From: Gammaproteobacteria bacterium
GTDB lineage: Bacteria; Pseudomonadota; Gammaproteobacteria; Steroidobacterales; Steroidobacteraceae
Assembly (NCBI GenBank): GCA_003164785.1
Contig: PLUE01000030.1
Coordinates: forward strand, 1 to 64,000
Direction of reading: 5' to 3'
DNA: 64,000 nt
In this document: positions 44,915-52,757 of the stretch, in pieces
How the letters are laid out: each line of letters begins with the position of its first letter
Position numbering within the stretch: position 1 is the first letter of the stretch
Made by a program: the position numbers and the translations under genes
The notes under the pieces: model-generated
The model's input: the letters and a program-made list of their open reading frames with translations, nothing else
Database searches by the model: none
What the model was told of the DNA's origin: nothing

Positions 44915-45958
44915 ATCGGCGTTCACCAACGCCTCCTCGAGTTCGATCCTCCCCTCCCGCACCAGACTGTACAACGCGCTGTCGAAGCTCAGCATGCCGC
45001 GCTCGGTGCCGGTGCGGATCGCTTCCTTGACGGCGATGACGTCGCCTTTCTTGATGAGTTCGGAGATGTAGGGTGTGTTGACCATGACTTCCGACGCCGC
45101 GACCCGCAGCCCGGTTTTGGCAGGCACCAGCCGCTGCGACAGAATTGCCCGCAGGTACTGCGAAAGATCGAGAAAAACCTGGTTGTGTTGATCGCGCGGA
45201 AACATGTTGATGACCCGGTCCAGGGTCTCCGCGCAATTGTTCGCGTGCAATGTTGCGATGCACAGGTGGCCGGTGCCGGCCAGGGCAAGGGCGGACTCCA
45301 TGGTCTCCTTGTCGCGGATCTCACCGATCAGAATCACGTCCGGCGCCGAGCGTATGGCGCTGCGCAACGCACGCGCGAAGGACTTGGTGTCGATGCCCAC
45401 TTCGCGTTGATTGACGATGGACTTCTTGTTGGTGTGCAGGAATTCGATCGGATCCTCGATCGTCAGAATGTGGTCCGACGATGTCTCGTTGCGATAATTG
45501 ATCATCGCAGCCAGCGTCGTCGATTTGCCGGCGCCTGCCGCGCCGACCATGAGGACCAAGCCCCGCTTCAGCATCACGAGATCTTTGTAGATTTCCGGCA
45601 TGCCGAGGTCTTCGAGCTTCGGCATGTCCGCCGTGATGTAGCGCAGCACCATGGCCGGATAGCCGCGCTGGTAGAACACGTTGACGCGGAAGCGGCCAAG
45701 CCCGGATTCCGATATTGCGAAGTCGATCTCCAACTCCTCGTTGAAGTATTCGATCTGCTCGGCGCTCATGAGCCCGAGCGCCGCCTGGCGCACCGTTTCG
45801 GGGCTGAGCACCTGCTTGTTGACGGGGAATATCTTGCCTTCGATCTTGATCTTCACCGGCGCGTTGCAGGTGAAGAAAAGATCAGACGCCTTTCGCTCCA
45901 CCATGAGCTTGAAGAGCGGCTTGGTGTTCATGACCTGGGCCGGAACGGCGGCGTTCAT
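44876..45958 (-). CDS. Third PilT/PilU-family pilus retraction ATPase
   Basis: 360 aa hexameric secretion-type ATPase. N-terminal PAS-like domain (about 1-110), Walker A GAAGAGKST (about 139-147), Asp box TIEDPIEFLH, Walker B VILIGEIRD and His box TGHLCIATLHANN. It is more PilU-like than PilT-like in several stretches (ASDLFFTCNAPVKIKIEG) but differs from the PilU just upstream. It starts 3 nt after that gene. A third paralogue may tune retraction force or serve a different pilus. All catalytic motifs look intact. Confidence 0.88.
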   Translation of the reverse strand: MNAAVPAQVMNTKPLFKLMVERKASDLFFTCNAPVKIKIEGKIFPVNKQVLSPETVRQAALGLMSAEQIEYFNEELEIDFAISESGLGRFRVNVFYQRGYPAMVLRYITADMPKLEDLGMPEIYKDLVMLKRGLVLMVGAAGAGKSTTLAAMINYRNETSSDHILTIEDPIEFLHTNKKSIVNQREVGIDTKSFARALRSAIRSAPDVILIGEIRDKETMESALALAGTGHLCIATLHANNCAETLDRVINMFPRDQHNQVFLDLSQYLRAILSQRLVPAKTGLRVAASEVMVNTPYISELIKKGDVIAVKEAIRTGTERGMLSFDSALYSLVREGRIELEEALVNADSRTNLEAKINFG

Positions 45959-45961
45959 GCG

Positions 45962-47119
45962 CTAATACACCTGGCCTTCTTCTTCCTGGAGGATCTGCAA
46001 CGCCTGTCCACCCTCCTCGGGATGTTTGACCTCGCGCTTGCTCTCGAGCTTCACGCGCAGGCGCAATTCGTTCTTGGAATCGGCGTTGCGCAGCGCGTCC
46101 TCGTAGGAGATCAACCCCGTTTCGTAGAGATCGAACAAGGCCTGATCGAAGGTCTTCATGCCAAGCCGGTTGGAGCGCGACATCACGTCCTTGATCTTGG
46201 CCACGTCGCCCTTGAAAATCAGATCCGAGATCAGCGGCGATGCCAGCATGATTTCCATGGCTGCGATTCGTCCCGAACCGGTCTCGCGCGGTATCAGGCG
46301 CTGGGAGATCAGGGCGCGAATGTTGAGTGACAGGTCCATGAGGAGCTGCTCACGGCGCTCTTCGGGAAAGAAATTGATGATGCGATCGAGCGCCTGATTG
46401 GAGCTGTTGGCGTGCAACGTGGCCAACACCAAGTGGCCGGTTTCGGCGAACTGGATGCCGTACTCCATCGTTTCACGATCGCGGATTTCGCCGATCAGGA
46501 TGACATCCGGCGCCTGGCGCAGCGTGTTTTTCAGGGCCAGGTGCCAGCTTTCGCAATCGACGCCGACCTCCCGGTGGGTGACCACACAGCCCTTGTGGGC
46601 ATGCACGTACTCCACCGGGTCCTCGATGGTGACGATGTGACCCCGTGTCTTCTCGTTCCGATAGCCGACCATGGCCGCGAGCGACGTCGATTTACCCGAC
46701 CCGGTGCCGCCGACCAGGATCACGAAACCGCGTTTCGACAGCACCACGTCCTTCAGAACGGGCGGTAATTCGAGCTCTTCGAGCGTGGGGATCTTGGCAT
46801 TGATGGTGCGCAGCACCGCGCCCGAGAATCCTTGCTGCACGAACGCGCTCACGCGGAATCGGCCGATTCCGGGCGGCGAAATCGCAAAATTGCATTCCTT
46901 GGTGGCGTCGAACTCCTTGGTCTGCCGGTCGTTCATGATCGATCGCACGAGCCCGGCGCTCTGCTCGGGGCTCAACGAGCGATCGGATTGCGGGCGGATT
47001 TCGCCATCGATCTTGATGGCCGGGGGGAAGCCCGCGGTGATGAACAGGTCCGATCCCTTCTTTTCCACCATACGCCGGAGCAGGTCTTGCATCAGTCGTA
47101 TGGCTTGGTCGCGCTCCAT
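45962..47119 (-). CDS. pilU: PilU, accessory pilus retraction ATPase
   Basis: 385 aa. GSDLFITAGFPPAIKIDGEI, CNFAISPPGIGRFRVSAF and IVTIEDPVEYVHAHKGCVVTHREVGVD match PilU closely. Walker A is GGTGSGKST, Walker B VILIGEIRD, His box TGHLVLATLHANS. PilU works with PilT to retract type IV pili under load. Its ATG overlaps the pilT stop by 1 nt (TAATG). The C-terminal tail (about 355-385) is charged and Gln/Glu rich. Confidence 0.94.
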   Translation of the reverse strand: MERDQAIRLMQDLLRRMVEKKGSDLFITAGFPPAIKIDGEIRPQSDRSLSPEQSAGLVRSIMNDRQTKEFDATKECNFAISPPGIGRFRVSAFVQQGFSGAVLRTINAKIPTLEELELPPVLKDVVLSKRGFVILVGGTGSGKSTSLAAMVGYRNEKTRGHIVTIEDPVEYVHAHKGCVVTHREVGVDCESWHLALKNTLRQAPDVILIGEIRDRETMEYGIQFAETGHLVLATLHANSSNQALDRIINFFPEERREQLLMDLSLNIRALISQRLIPRETGSGRIAAMEIMLASPLISDLIFKGDVAKIKDVMSRSNRLGMKTFDQALFDLYETGLISYEDALRNADSKNELRLRVKLESKREVKHPEEGGQALQILQEEEGQVY

Positions 47120-48159
47120 TAGATACTGTCCTTGTTTTGCGCCTTATACTTCGCCTCTTCGCGACTGACCACCCCTTTTTGCACCAGGTCCTGCAAACAT
47201 TGGTCGAGGGTCTGCATGCCCACCCCCTGCCCGGTTTGGATGGCCGAATACATCTGTGCGATCTTGCCCTCCCGGATGAGGTTGCGGATGGCCGGCGTGC
47301 CGATCATGATCTCGTGCGCCGCAATACGGCCCCCGCCGACCCGCTTCATCAGAGTCTGTGAGATGACCGCCCGGAGGCTCTCGGACATCATGGCGCGCAC
47401 CATGTCTTTTTCGGCGGCCGGAAATACGTCCACGATACGGTCGATGGTCTTCGCGGCCGAACTCGTGTGCAGGGTGCCGAACACCAAGTGGCCTGTTTCG
47501 GCGGCCGTCAGGGCCAGCCTGATGGTCTCCAAGTCGCGCATTTCGCCGACCAGGACGATGTCCGGATCCTCGCGGAGCGCCGACCGCAGCGCCTCCGTGA
47601 AGCCCAGCGTGTCCCGGTGGACCTCACGCTGGTTGACCAGGCAGCGCTTGCTCTCGTGGACGAATTCGATCGGATCCTCGATCGTGATGATGTGATCCGG
47701 CCGGTTATCGTTACAATGATTGACCATGCCGGCTAAAGTCGTCGATTTGCCCGAACCGGTGGGCCCGGTGACGAGAACGAGACCGCGGGGAAGCATGCAC
47801 AGATCTTTGAAGGACTTCGGGGCGTTCAGCTCGTCCAAAGATAGAATCTGGGACGGAATATTGCGAAAAACGGCTCCGGCGCCGCGATTTTGGTTGAACG
47901 CATTGACGCGGAAGCGGGCCAGCTTGGGAATCTCGAACGAAAAATCCGTCTCGAAGAACTCCTCGAAGGCCTTGCGCTGCTTGTCGTTCATGATGTCGTA
48001 CACCATGCTATGCACTTCTTTATGCATCAGGGCAGGCATGTTCACGCGCTTCATGTCGCCGTCCACCCGGATCATCGGGGGCACCCCCGCCGACAGATGC
48101 AGGTCCGAAGCGTGGTTCTTCACCGCAAAGGCGAGAAGCTGCGCGATATCAACCGCCAT
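47119..48159 (-). CDS. pilT: PilT, pilus retraction ATPase
   Basis: 346 aa, the standard PilT length. ASDLHLSAGVPPMIRVDGD, Walker A GPTGSGKSTTLAGM, Asp box TIEDPIEFVH, Walker B IVLVGEMRDLETI and AIRNLIREGK (PilT-specific near the C-terminus, where P. aeruginosa has AIRNLIRE) are all visible. It drives pilus depolymerisation. Start ATG 48159 has AGGAG just upstream. It is divergent from yggS, as in Pseudomonas and Xanthomonas; the intergenic AT-rich stretch CAGTATATAAG around 48196-48206 probably carries both promoters. Confidence 0.97.
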   Translation of the reverse strand: MAVDIAQLLAFAVKNHASDLHLSAGVPPMIRVDGDMKRVNMPALMHKEVHSMVYDIMNDKQRKAFEEFFETDFSFEIPKLARFRVNAFNQNRGAGAVFRNIPSQILSLDELNAPKSFKDLCMLPRGLVLVTGPTGSGKSTTLAGMVNHCNDNRPDHIITIEDPIEFVHESKRCLVNQREVHRDTLGFTEALRSALREDPDIVLVGEMRDLETIRLALTAAETGHLVFGTLHTSSAAKTIDRIVDVFPAAEKDMVRAMMSESLRAVISQTLMKRVGGGRIAAHEIMIGTPAIRNLIREGKIAQMYSAIQTGQGVGMQTLDQCLQDLVQKGVVSREEAKYKAQNKDSI

Positions 48160-48206
48160 TTACGGCTCCTAGGTCGGCTAAGGTCAGCCGTCACCAGTAT
48201 ATAAGA

Positions 48207-48220
48207 GGGTGTCGTCACCC
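48207..48220 (+). repeat. Small hairpin just before the yggS start codon
   Basis: GGGTG-tcgt-CACCC forms a 5-bp stem ending 3 nt before ATG 48224. The stem pairs with the only purine-rich stretch (AGAGGG) that could act as ribosome binding site, so it could damp yggS translation. It may be fortuitous, and a GTG start at 48209 would lie within the stem. Confidence 0.3.
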
Positions 48221-48223
48221 AAT

Positions 48224-48916
48224 ATGTTAATCGGTCCGCAGAATTTAGCGGTTCAGGTGAACCACGTCCGATCCCGGATACGTCTGGCGGCGCTCGCGGC
48301 GGGGCGTGACCCAGCCTCGATCTGCCTGATCGCCGTCAGCAAAGGCAAGCCTGCCGAATCTGTGAGGGCGGCCGCCACGGCGGGCGTCACGGATTTCGGC
48401 GAAAGCTATGTGCAGGAGGCAAATTCGAAGCTCGACCAGCTTGCCGATCTGCCGCTGCAATGGCATTTCATCGGTGGCATTCAATCGAACAAGACCCGCC
48501 CGATCGCGGACCGCTTCCATTGGGTTCACAGCATCGACCGCTTCAGTGTCGCCCGGCGCCTGTCGGAACAGCGGGCGTTCCACGCCGCGCCGCTCAATCT
48601 CTGCATTCAGGTGGCCCTGGTGCCGGAACCCACCAAAGGGGGCGTGGAGCCGGCGAGCGTCCCGGAACTCGCGACGGCGATCTGCGCACTCCCGCGGCTC
48701 AAACTGCGCGGCTTGATGTGCGTGCCGCCGCCGCAACCCGACGAGGCGGCCGCACGCGGGATATTTGCGAGATTGCGCAGCCTGCTCGAGGAACTGAACG
48801 CCTCCGGACACGATTTGGACACGTTGTCGATGGGCATGAGCGGCGACTTCGAGTCGGCAATCGCCGAAGGCGCCACCCATGTCAGGATCGGAACGGCCCT
48901 GTTTGGCGATCGATGA
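48224..48916 (+). CDS. yggS: YggS/PLPBP pyridoxal-phosphate homeostasis protein
   Basis: 230 aa, alanine-racemase-like TIM barrel that binds PLP but has no known catalytic activity; it keeps B6 vitamers and amino-acid pools balanced. Motifs: LIAVSKGKP (PLP lysine), DFGESYVQEANSKLDQL, WHFIGGIQSNKTRPIA, LRGLMCVPP and LSMGMSGDFESAIAEGATHVRIGTALFG. It precedes proC as in most gammaproteobacteria. The stop overlaps an in-frame ATG (48913) of the proC frame, but proC more likely starts at 48946. Confidence 0.95.
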   Translation: MLIGPQNLAVQVNHVRSRIRLAALAAGRDPASICLIAVSKGKPAESVRAAATAGVTDFGESYVQEANSKLDQLADLPLQWHFIGGIQSNKTRPIADRFHWVHSIDRFSVARRLSEQRAFHAAPLNLCIQVALVPEPTKGGVEPASVPELATAICALPRLKLRGLMCVPPPQPDEAAARGIFARLRSLLEELNASGHDLDTLSMGMSGDFESAIAEGATHVRIGTALFGDR

Positions 48917-48945
48917 ACAACAACACCCGTGAGGAAGAGGCAACC

Positions 48946-49776
48946 ATGAACAACATTCGAAGGCTGGCATTCATCGGCGGCGGCAGCATGGCATCCGCCC
49001 TCATCAGCGGATTGACCAAGCGCGGGCTTCCCGCCGAACGCATCGTCGTGGCGGATCCCGGTCGCGCGCAATTGGACGTCCTGGCACGTGACTACGGCAT
49101 CGTCGCGGCCAGCGACAACGTGAGCGCGGCGGCGGACGCCGAGGTGGTCGTACTCGCCGTCAAACCGCAGCAGATGCGGCAGGTAGCGCTCGAACTCGCC
49201 CCGCGGCTGTCCATCTCCAAGCCCCTGGTCGTGTCCATTGCTGCCGGAATTCCGCATGCCGCCCTCGCGCGTTGGTTCGGCCCGCAGGTGCCGGTCGTGC
49301 GCACCATGCCGAATCGGCCCGCATTCAACGGCTTTGGCGCCACCGGCCTGTATGCGCCCAGCGGTGTCGGTGCCGCCTATCGTGCGCTGGCGGAGGCCAT
49401 CATGTCCGCCGTGAGTGCCACCGTGTGGGTGGAACACGAGTCGCAAATGGACACCGTCACCGCCCTCTCGGGGAGCGGCCCCGCATATTTTTTCCTGTTC
49501 ATGGAAGCGCTCGAGGCGGCGGCACATGCGCGCGGCTTGCCGAGCGACATCGCGCACAAGCTGACCCTCGAGACGGCATTCGGCGCGGCACAGATGGCGC
49601 GTTCGTCGGGCGAACCCCTGAGCGTGCTCAGGGAACAGGTGACCTCCAAGGGCGGCACGACCGCGGCGGCCCTCGACGTGCTCGATGCCGCCGGCCTTCG
49701 TGCTATCGTCGCACACGCCGTGGCAGCCGCCGATCGCCGCTCAGCCGAGCTCGCAGCGGAATATGGCGGCCCGTAG
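48946..49776 (+). CDS. proC: Pyrroline-5-carboxylate reductase
   Basis: 276 aa. It reduces P5C to proline with NAD(P)H. Rossmann motif FIGGGSMASALISGL, VLAVKPQQM, and the family signature ALSGSGPAYFFLFMEALEAAA then TSKGGTTAAALDVLDAAGLR. ATG 48946 is preceded by GAGGAAGAGG, far better than ATG 48913, which overlaps the yggS stop. The open frame extends to 48460 within yggS without meaning. Confidence 0.97.
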   Translation: MNNIRRLAFIGGGSMASALISGLTKRGLPAERIVVADPGRAQLDVLARDYGIVAASDNVSAAADAEVVVLAVKPQQMRQVALELAPRLSISKPLVVSIAAGIPHAALARWFGPQVPVVRTMPNRPAFNGFGATGLYAPSGVGAAYRALAEAIMSAVSATVWVEHESQMDTVTALSGSGPAYFFLFMEALEAAAHARGLPSDIAHKLTLETAFGAAQMARSSGEPLSVLREQVTSKGGTTAAALDVLDAAGLRAIVAHAVAAADRRSAELAAEYGGP

Positions 49777-49808
49777 GGGCGACCGCGTAGATCTCGAGGA
49801 CCCCCGAT

Positions 49809-50336
49809 ATGGAAGCGATCCGATACATCGTCGATACGTTGCTGTGGCTGCTGACACTCGCGTTCCTGCTGCGCTTCCTGCTGCAGCTGGTGCGCGCAGA
49901 CTTTCGGGATCCACTGGCCGACGCCATCGTGCGCGTGACCAATTGGCTGATTCTGCCGCTGCGCAAGCTGCTGCCGCCGATGGGCAAGATCGACACGGCC
50001 ACCGTCGTTGCCATCATTGCAGTGGCGGCGACCCATACCGCCGCCCTGATCTGGCTCAGTGGCGGCGGCTTCGCCGACCCGCTGCTGTTCCTGCGCATCA
50101 CGCTCATCGGCCTCGTTGACCTGACCCTGCGCATCTACCTGTTCGCTCTCCTGCTCTATTGGCTGACGAGTTTCGTCAGTCCCGGCGGTTATGCGCCGGG
50201 CCTCCGGCTGCTTGCGCAACTCTGCGAGCCTGTTTTGAAGCCGGTGCGCCGGGCGATTCCCCCCATCGGGCAGATCGATTTTTCCGTGTTGTGGGTGTCG
50301 ATCGCGATCGGCGCGCTTCTGATATTACTGCGCTGA
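49809..50336 (+). CDS. YggT family membrane protein
   Basis: 175 aa with two YGGT repeats (about 1-85 and 95-175), each a pair of TM helices around a PxRxxxPPxGxID loop: LPLRKLLPPMGKIDTA and KPVRRAIPPIGQIDFS. The family is linked to cell division, osmotic stress and membrane organisation, with no defined biochemistry. It follows proC by 32 nt in the usual yggS-proC-yggT operon. Confidence 0.93.
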   Translation: MEAIRYIVDTLLWLLTLAFLLRFLLQLVRADFRDPLADAIVRVTNWLILPLRKLLPPMGKIDTATVVAIIAVAATHTAALIWLSGGGFADPLLFLRITLIGLVDLTLRIYLFALLLYWLTSFVSPGGYAPGLRLLAQLCEPVLKPVRRAIPPIGQIDFSVLWVSIAIGALLILLR

Positions 50337-50473
50337 ATATGCTGCTCTACCCGCTTGAAAAGACTCACTTCGACGCGTTTTCGTTGCGTCGCATATCCAT
50401 GAATCGACGCGGAACACTGAAAAAATAGGCTCGCGCGCAACTGTGCATCGAATCTTTTTTCGCAAATGCGCTA

Positions 50474-50495
50474 AACATAAGCTTTTTTCTATGTT
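50474..50495. repeat. AT-rich inverted repeat upstream of the HU-like gene
   Basis: AACATA and TATGTT flank a 10-nt AT-rich spacer containing TTTTTT, in the ~230-bp gap between yggT and the HU-like gene. This gap is markedly more AT-rich than its surroundings and must contain the HU-like promoter; I cannot choose a definite -35/-10. The repeat could be a yggT terminator or a regulator site. Confidence 0.35.
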
Positions 50496-50565
50496 ATTTT
50501 CGGCGCCGAGTTGAATATGTGGGCGATCATCGCCCGCGCTCGGAAACATCAGCAGGAGATTTTAT

Positions 50566-50877
50566 ATGGCGAAAAAGAATGCAGCACCGACCAAGTCTGA
50601 AATTCTCGCTACGATTTCGAAGGAAACAGAGCTGTCCAAAAAGCAGGTCGGAGCAGTGTTTGACTCACTCTCCGCCACCATCAAGAAGAGCCTGCGCGGT
50701 CATGGCATATTCACGTTGCCCGGCCTTCTGAAGATGAAGGTGGTCAAGAAGCCGGCGACGAAGGCACGTGAAGGCGTGAATCCGTTCAATGGCGAGAAGA
50801 TGATGTTCAAGGCGAAGCCGGCCAGCAAGAAAGTGCGCATTGCCGCATTGAAGACGCTCAAAGAATTCGTCAACTGA
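50566..50877 (+). CDS. HU/IHF-family DNA-binding protein
   Basis: 103 aa nucleoid protein. The HU fold runs from SEILATISKETELSKKQVGAVFDSL to the C-terminal KVRIAALKTLKEFVN. The DNA-arm region is variant (AREGVNPFNGEKMMFKAKPASKKV), retaining NPFxGE but not the exact RNPxTG of classical HU. The N-terminal ~10 residues are basic and unstructured. This matches the divergent Lys-rich HU-like proteins found in xanthomonads. AGGAGA lies 7 nt upstream of ATG. It may bend DNA or organise the nucleoid; a site-specific role is unproven. Confidence 0.9.
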   Translation: MAKKNAAPTKSEILATISKETELSKKQVGAVFDSLSATIKKSLRGHGIFTLPGLLKMKVVKKPATKAREGVNPFNGEKMMFKAKPASKKVRIAALKTLKEFVN

Positions 50878-50896
50878 TCGAGATTTGACGCGCCCC

Positions 50897-50934
50897 GGGG
50901 AGATTGGAAGCCGTTCGCGCCGTTCAATCTTCCC
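50897..50934. terminator. Imperfect hairpin between the HU-like gene and the convergent hydrolase
   Basis: GGGGAGATTG (50897-50906) pairs with CAATCTTCCC (50925-50934) except for one G-T position, with an 18-nt GC-rich loop. It lies at the convergence of the two genes and reaches into the hydrolase C-terminal codons. No T-run follows, so strength is uncertain. Confidence 0.35.
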
Positions 50935-51568
50935 GGACCGCATCGATGACGGCTGCGCGCAATTCCAACAAGCGGCCGTGAAAGAAATGCCCCGCCCCGG
51001 GCATTACCAGCAATCGCGGCTGCGGCTCCAAGCCGCTCACCCACTCCGACACGCTCCGCGGTTCGACGACGTCGTCGGCATCGCCCTGGACGACGAGCCA
51101 TGGGCAGCCAGGCGCCTTCAGCGCAGAAAAGTCGAAACGCAGGACGGGCGGCGCAATGGTGACCAGCCGGACGACCTGCGCATCCTGCGCCAGCCACAGG
51201 GCGACGTAGGCCCCGAATGAAAAACCGCCGATGACGAGCCCACGGCCCGGCCAGCGCATGGCGCCCCAAGCGGCCACGGCGCGCGCGTCTTCGGTTTCGC
51301 CGATACCGGCATCGAACGTGCCCTCGCTGCTGCCGACGCCGCGGAAGTTGAAGCGCAAGGTCGCAATGCCGCTCTCGTGCATGGCCCGGGCGAGCGTTGT
51401 GACCACCTTGTTGTCCATCGTGCCCCCGAACAACGGATGCGGGTGGCAGATGACGGCGTAGCAGCGGCTCGCCGAGGCGTCAGCGGGCCGCCCGGGGTCC
51501 TCGGCGATCGCCTCGAGGGATCCCGAGGGTCCGCCGATCATCACGCGCTCGAGCGCAGCGACAGTCAT
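50924..51568 (-). CDS. Alpha/beta-hydrolase family protein
   Basis: 214 aa serine hydrolase of the short dienelactone-hydrolase-like type without signal peptide. Visible: oxyanion-side CHPHPLFGGTMDNKV, RFNFRGVGSSEG, nucleophile elbow GGFSFGAY (Ser), acid in VQGDADDVV and catalytic His in GAGHFFHG. Such proteins are widespread, often called CAAX- or YtoA-like hydrolases; the substrate is unknown. It starts directly after the stop of the FKBP gene, so the two are co-transcribed. Confidence 0.88.
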   Translation of the reverse strand: MTVAALERVMIGGPSGSLEAIAEDPGRPADASASRCYAVICHPHPLFGGTMDNKVVTTLARAMHESGIATLRFNFRGVGSSEGTFDAGIGETEDARAVAAWGAMRWPGRGLVIGGFSFGAYVALWLAQDAQVVRLVTIAPPVLRFDFSALKAPGCPWLVVQGDADDVVEPRSVSEWVSGLEPQPRLLVMPGAGHFFHGRLLELRAAVIDAVRED

Positions 51569-52036
51569 TCAATCTATGGAGACGAGATCGACATCGAAGA
51601 TCAGCGTGGCGCCCGGAGGAATCACGCCGCCGGCGCCCACGTCGCCATAGCCCAGATCTGCCGGGATGGTGAGACGACGCGTCTCGCCGACCTTCATGCC
51701 GAGCACGCCTTGGTCCCAGCCCTTGATGACCTGACCTCCGCCCACCGTGAAGCGAAACGGTTGCCCGCCGCGCGAGCTGTCGAATTGTTTGCCCTTCTTG
51801 TCCGGCGCGGAAGTCTCGTACAGCCACCCGGTGTACTGCACGACGGCCTTTTGACCCGCGGCAATTGCAGCGCCGGTGCCCGGCTTGAGTTCGACGATTT
51901 CCAGTGAATTGACCATGGGAGGAGCCTCTGGGTTGGTGGTGGCCGCAGTGCCTGTCGTGGACGGCTTGCCGCTGCATGCCACGAGAAGTCCCAGAGCGAT
52001 GCCGGGGATGATTCGACGCAAGGAGTGAGATGCCAT
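51569..52036 (-). CDS. FKBP-type peptidyl-prolyl isomerase lipoprotein
   Basis: 155 aa. A lipoprotein signal ends in LLVACSG (Cys about 22), so it is anchored in the inner or outer membrane facing the periplasm. After a Thr/Ala-rich linker, the FKBP domain (about 45-155) has VVQYTGWLYETSA, FDSSRGGQPFRFTVGGGQVIKGWDQGVLGMKVGE and IPPGATLIFDVDLV, with the aromatic active-site residues kept. It assists folding of periplasmic proteins. It abuts the hydrolase start with no gap. Confidence 0.92.
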   Translation of the reverse strand: MASHSLRRIIPGIALGLLVACSGKPSTTGTAATTNPEAPPMVNSLEIVELKPGTGAAIAAGQKAVVQYTGWLYETSAPDKKGKQFDSSRGGQPFRFTVGGGQVIKGWDQGVLGMKVGETRRLTIPADLGYGDVGAGGVIPPGATLIFDVDLVSID

Positions 52037-52071
52037 GATCGAGGCATCTTAAAGGATTTTGCCGGGCGTCG

Positions 52072-52236
52072 TTACGCCGGGCCGCCCAGGCCGGGCCGCG
52101 TCAGGCGGCGCCGCCGGAAGCCGGACAGCGCCGCCGCCCACATCACGCCGAATCCGGCATGCAAACCCAGCCAGTGATGCCTTGCGGCACAGATGGCATC
52201 GTCCACCTCATCGACTACTTGTAGCACCCATTCCAT
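52072..52236 (-). CDS. Small hypothetical protein (54 aa)
   Basis: A 54-aa frame from ATG 52236 to TAA, below the usual ORF size cut-off. Composition changes from acidic/helical (MEWVLQVVDEVDDAICAARHHW) to a hydrophobic stretch (LHAGFGVMWAAALSGF) and a basic tail (RRRRLTRPGL). The acidic half plus a short membrane-like segment with an arginine stop is protein-like. GAAG four nt upstream is a weak ribosome binding site. It lies 55 nt after the next small gene on the same strand. Existence and function are unproven. Confidence 0.45.
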   Translation of the reverse strand: MEWVLQVVDEVDDAICAARHHWLGLHAGFGVMWAAALSGFRRRRLTRPGLGGPA

Positions 52237-52290
52237 GTCTTCAAGTCTACGCGGCCGCTGCCGGGCCGTGCGTGCAAGGTGTCACGAAGC

Positions 52291-52488
52291 TTATTTCTTG
52301 TCTTCCCAGCTGCCGCGGACCTTGTCCGCCCAGCTCTTGTAGCTGTGCCAGTTGTACAGATTGGTGGTGATTGCGGCATGCCTGCCGCCGGATTTGAACG
52401 GAGCGGGAGCCGGTTTGACGGTCCCGTCGCCACGCGGAGCGCGGCGATCTATTCCGGTGTATCGATTGTGGTTCTTGATGTCGCTCAT
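52291..52488 (-). CDS. Small hypothetical protein (65 aa)
   Basis: 65 aa from ATG 52488 with an excellent ribosome binding site (AGGAGA, seven nt upstream). The protein is hydrophilic and basic, with N-terminal DIKNHNRYTGIDRR, a Pro/Ala/Lys linker and a Trp/Tyr/Ser-rich end NLYNWHSYKSWADKVRGSWEDKK. No TM segment, signal or cysteines. I do not recognise a family. The strong Shine-Dalgarno and aromatic-rich C-terminus make it a real gene candidate; the longer frame to 52617 has no start support. Confidence 0.65.
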   Translation of the reverse strand: MSDIKNHNRYTGIDRRAPRGDGTVKPAPAPFKSGGRHAAITTNLYNWHSYKSWADKVRGSWEDKK

Positions 52489-52757
52489 ACTCGTTCTCCT
52501 CGGACGTGCGTGACAGTATGTCCGGCGCACTGACCTCGACAGGAACTGTGTCACGGCGCATCGGCCGCGTCGCCAGGCAACAGTGAGGGATGGGATAAGC
52601 ATCTCACCGACTGTCACGATGAGTTAAATGGCGGAAATTTTCGGGGTTTTTGCGACCTCGAACGGAGCCGCGGCGGCAAACTCGTTATGCGGGCTGCCGC
52701 ACACCGTCGACGTGACATATCGCGCTGCACCGGCTCCGCGCCGGCGGCGACTTTTGC

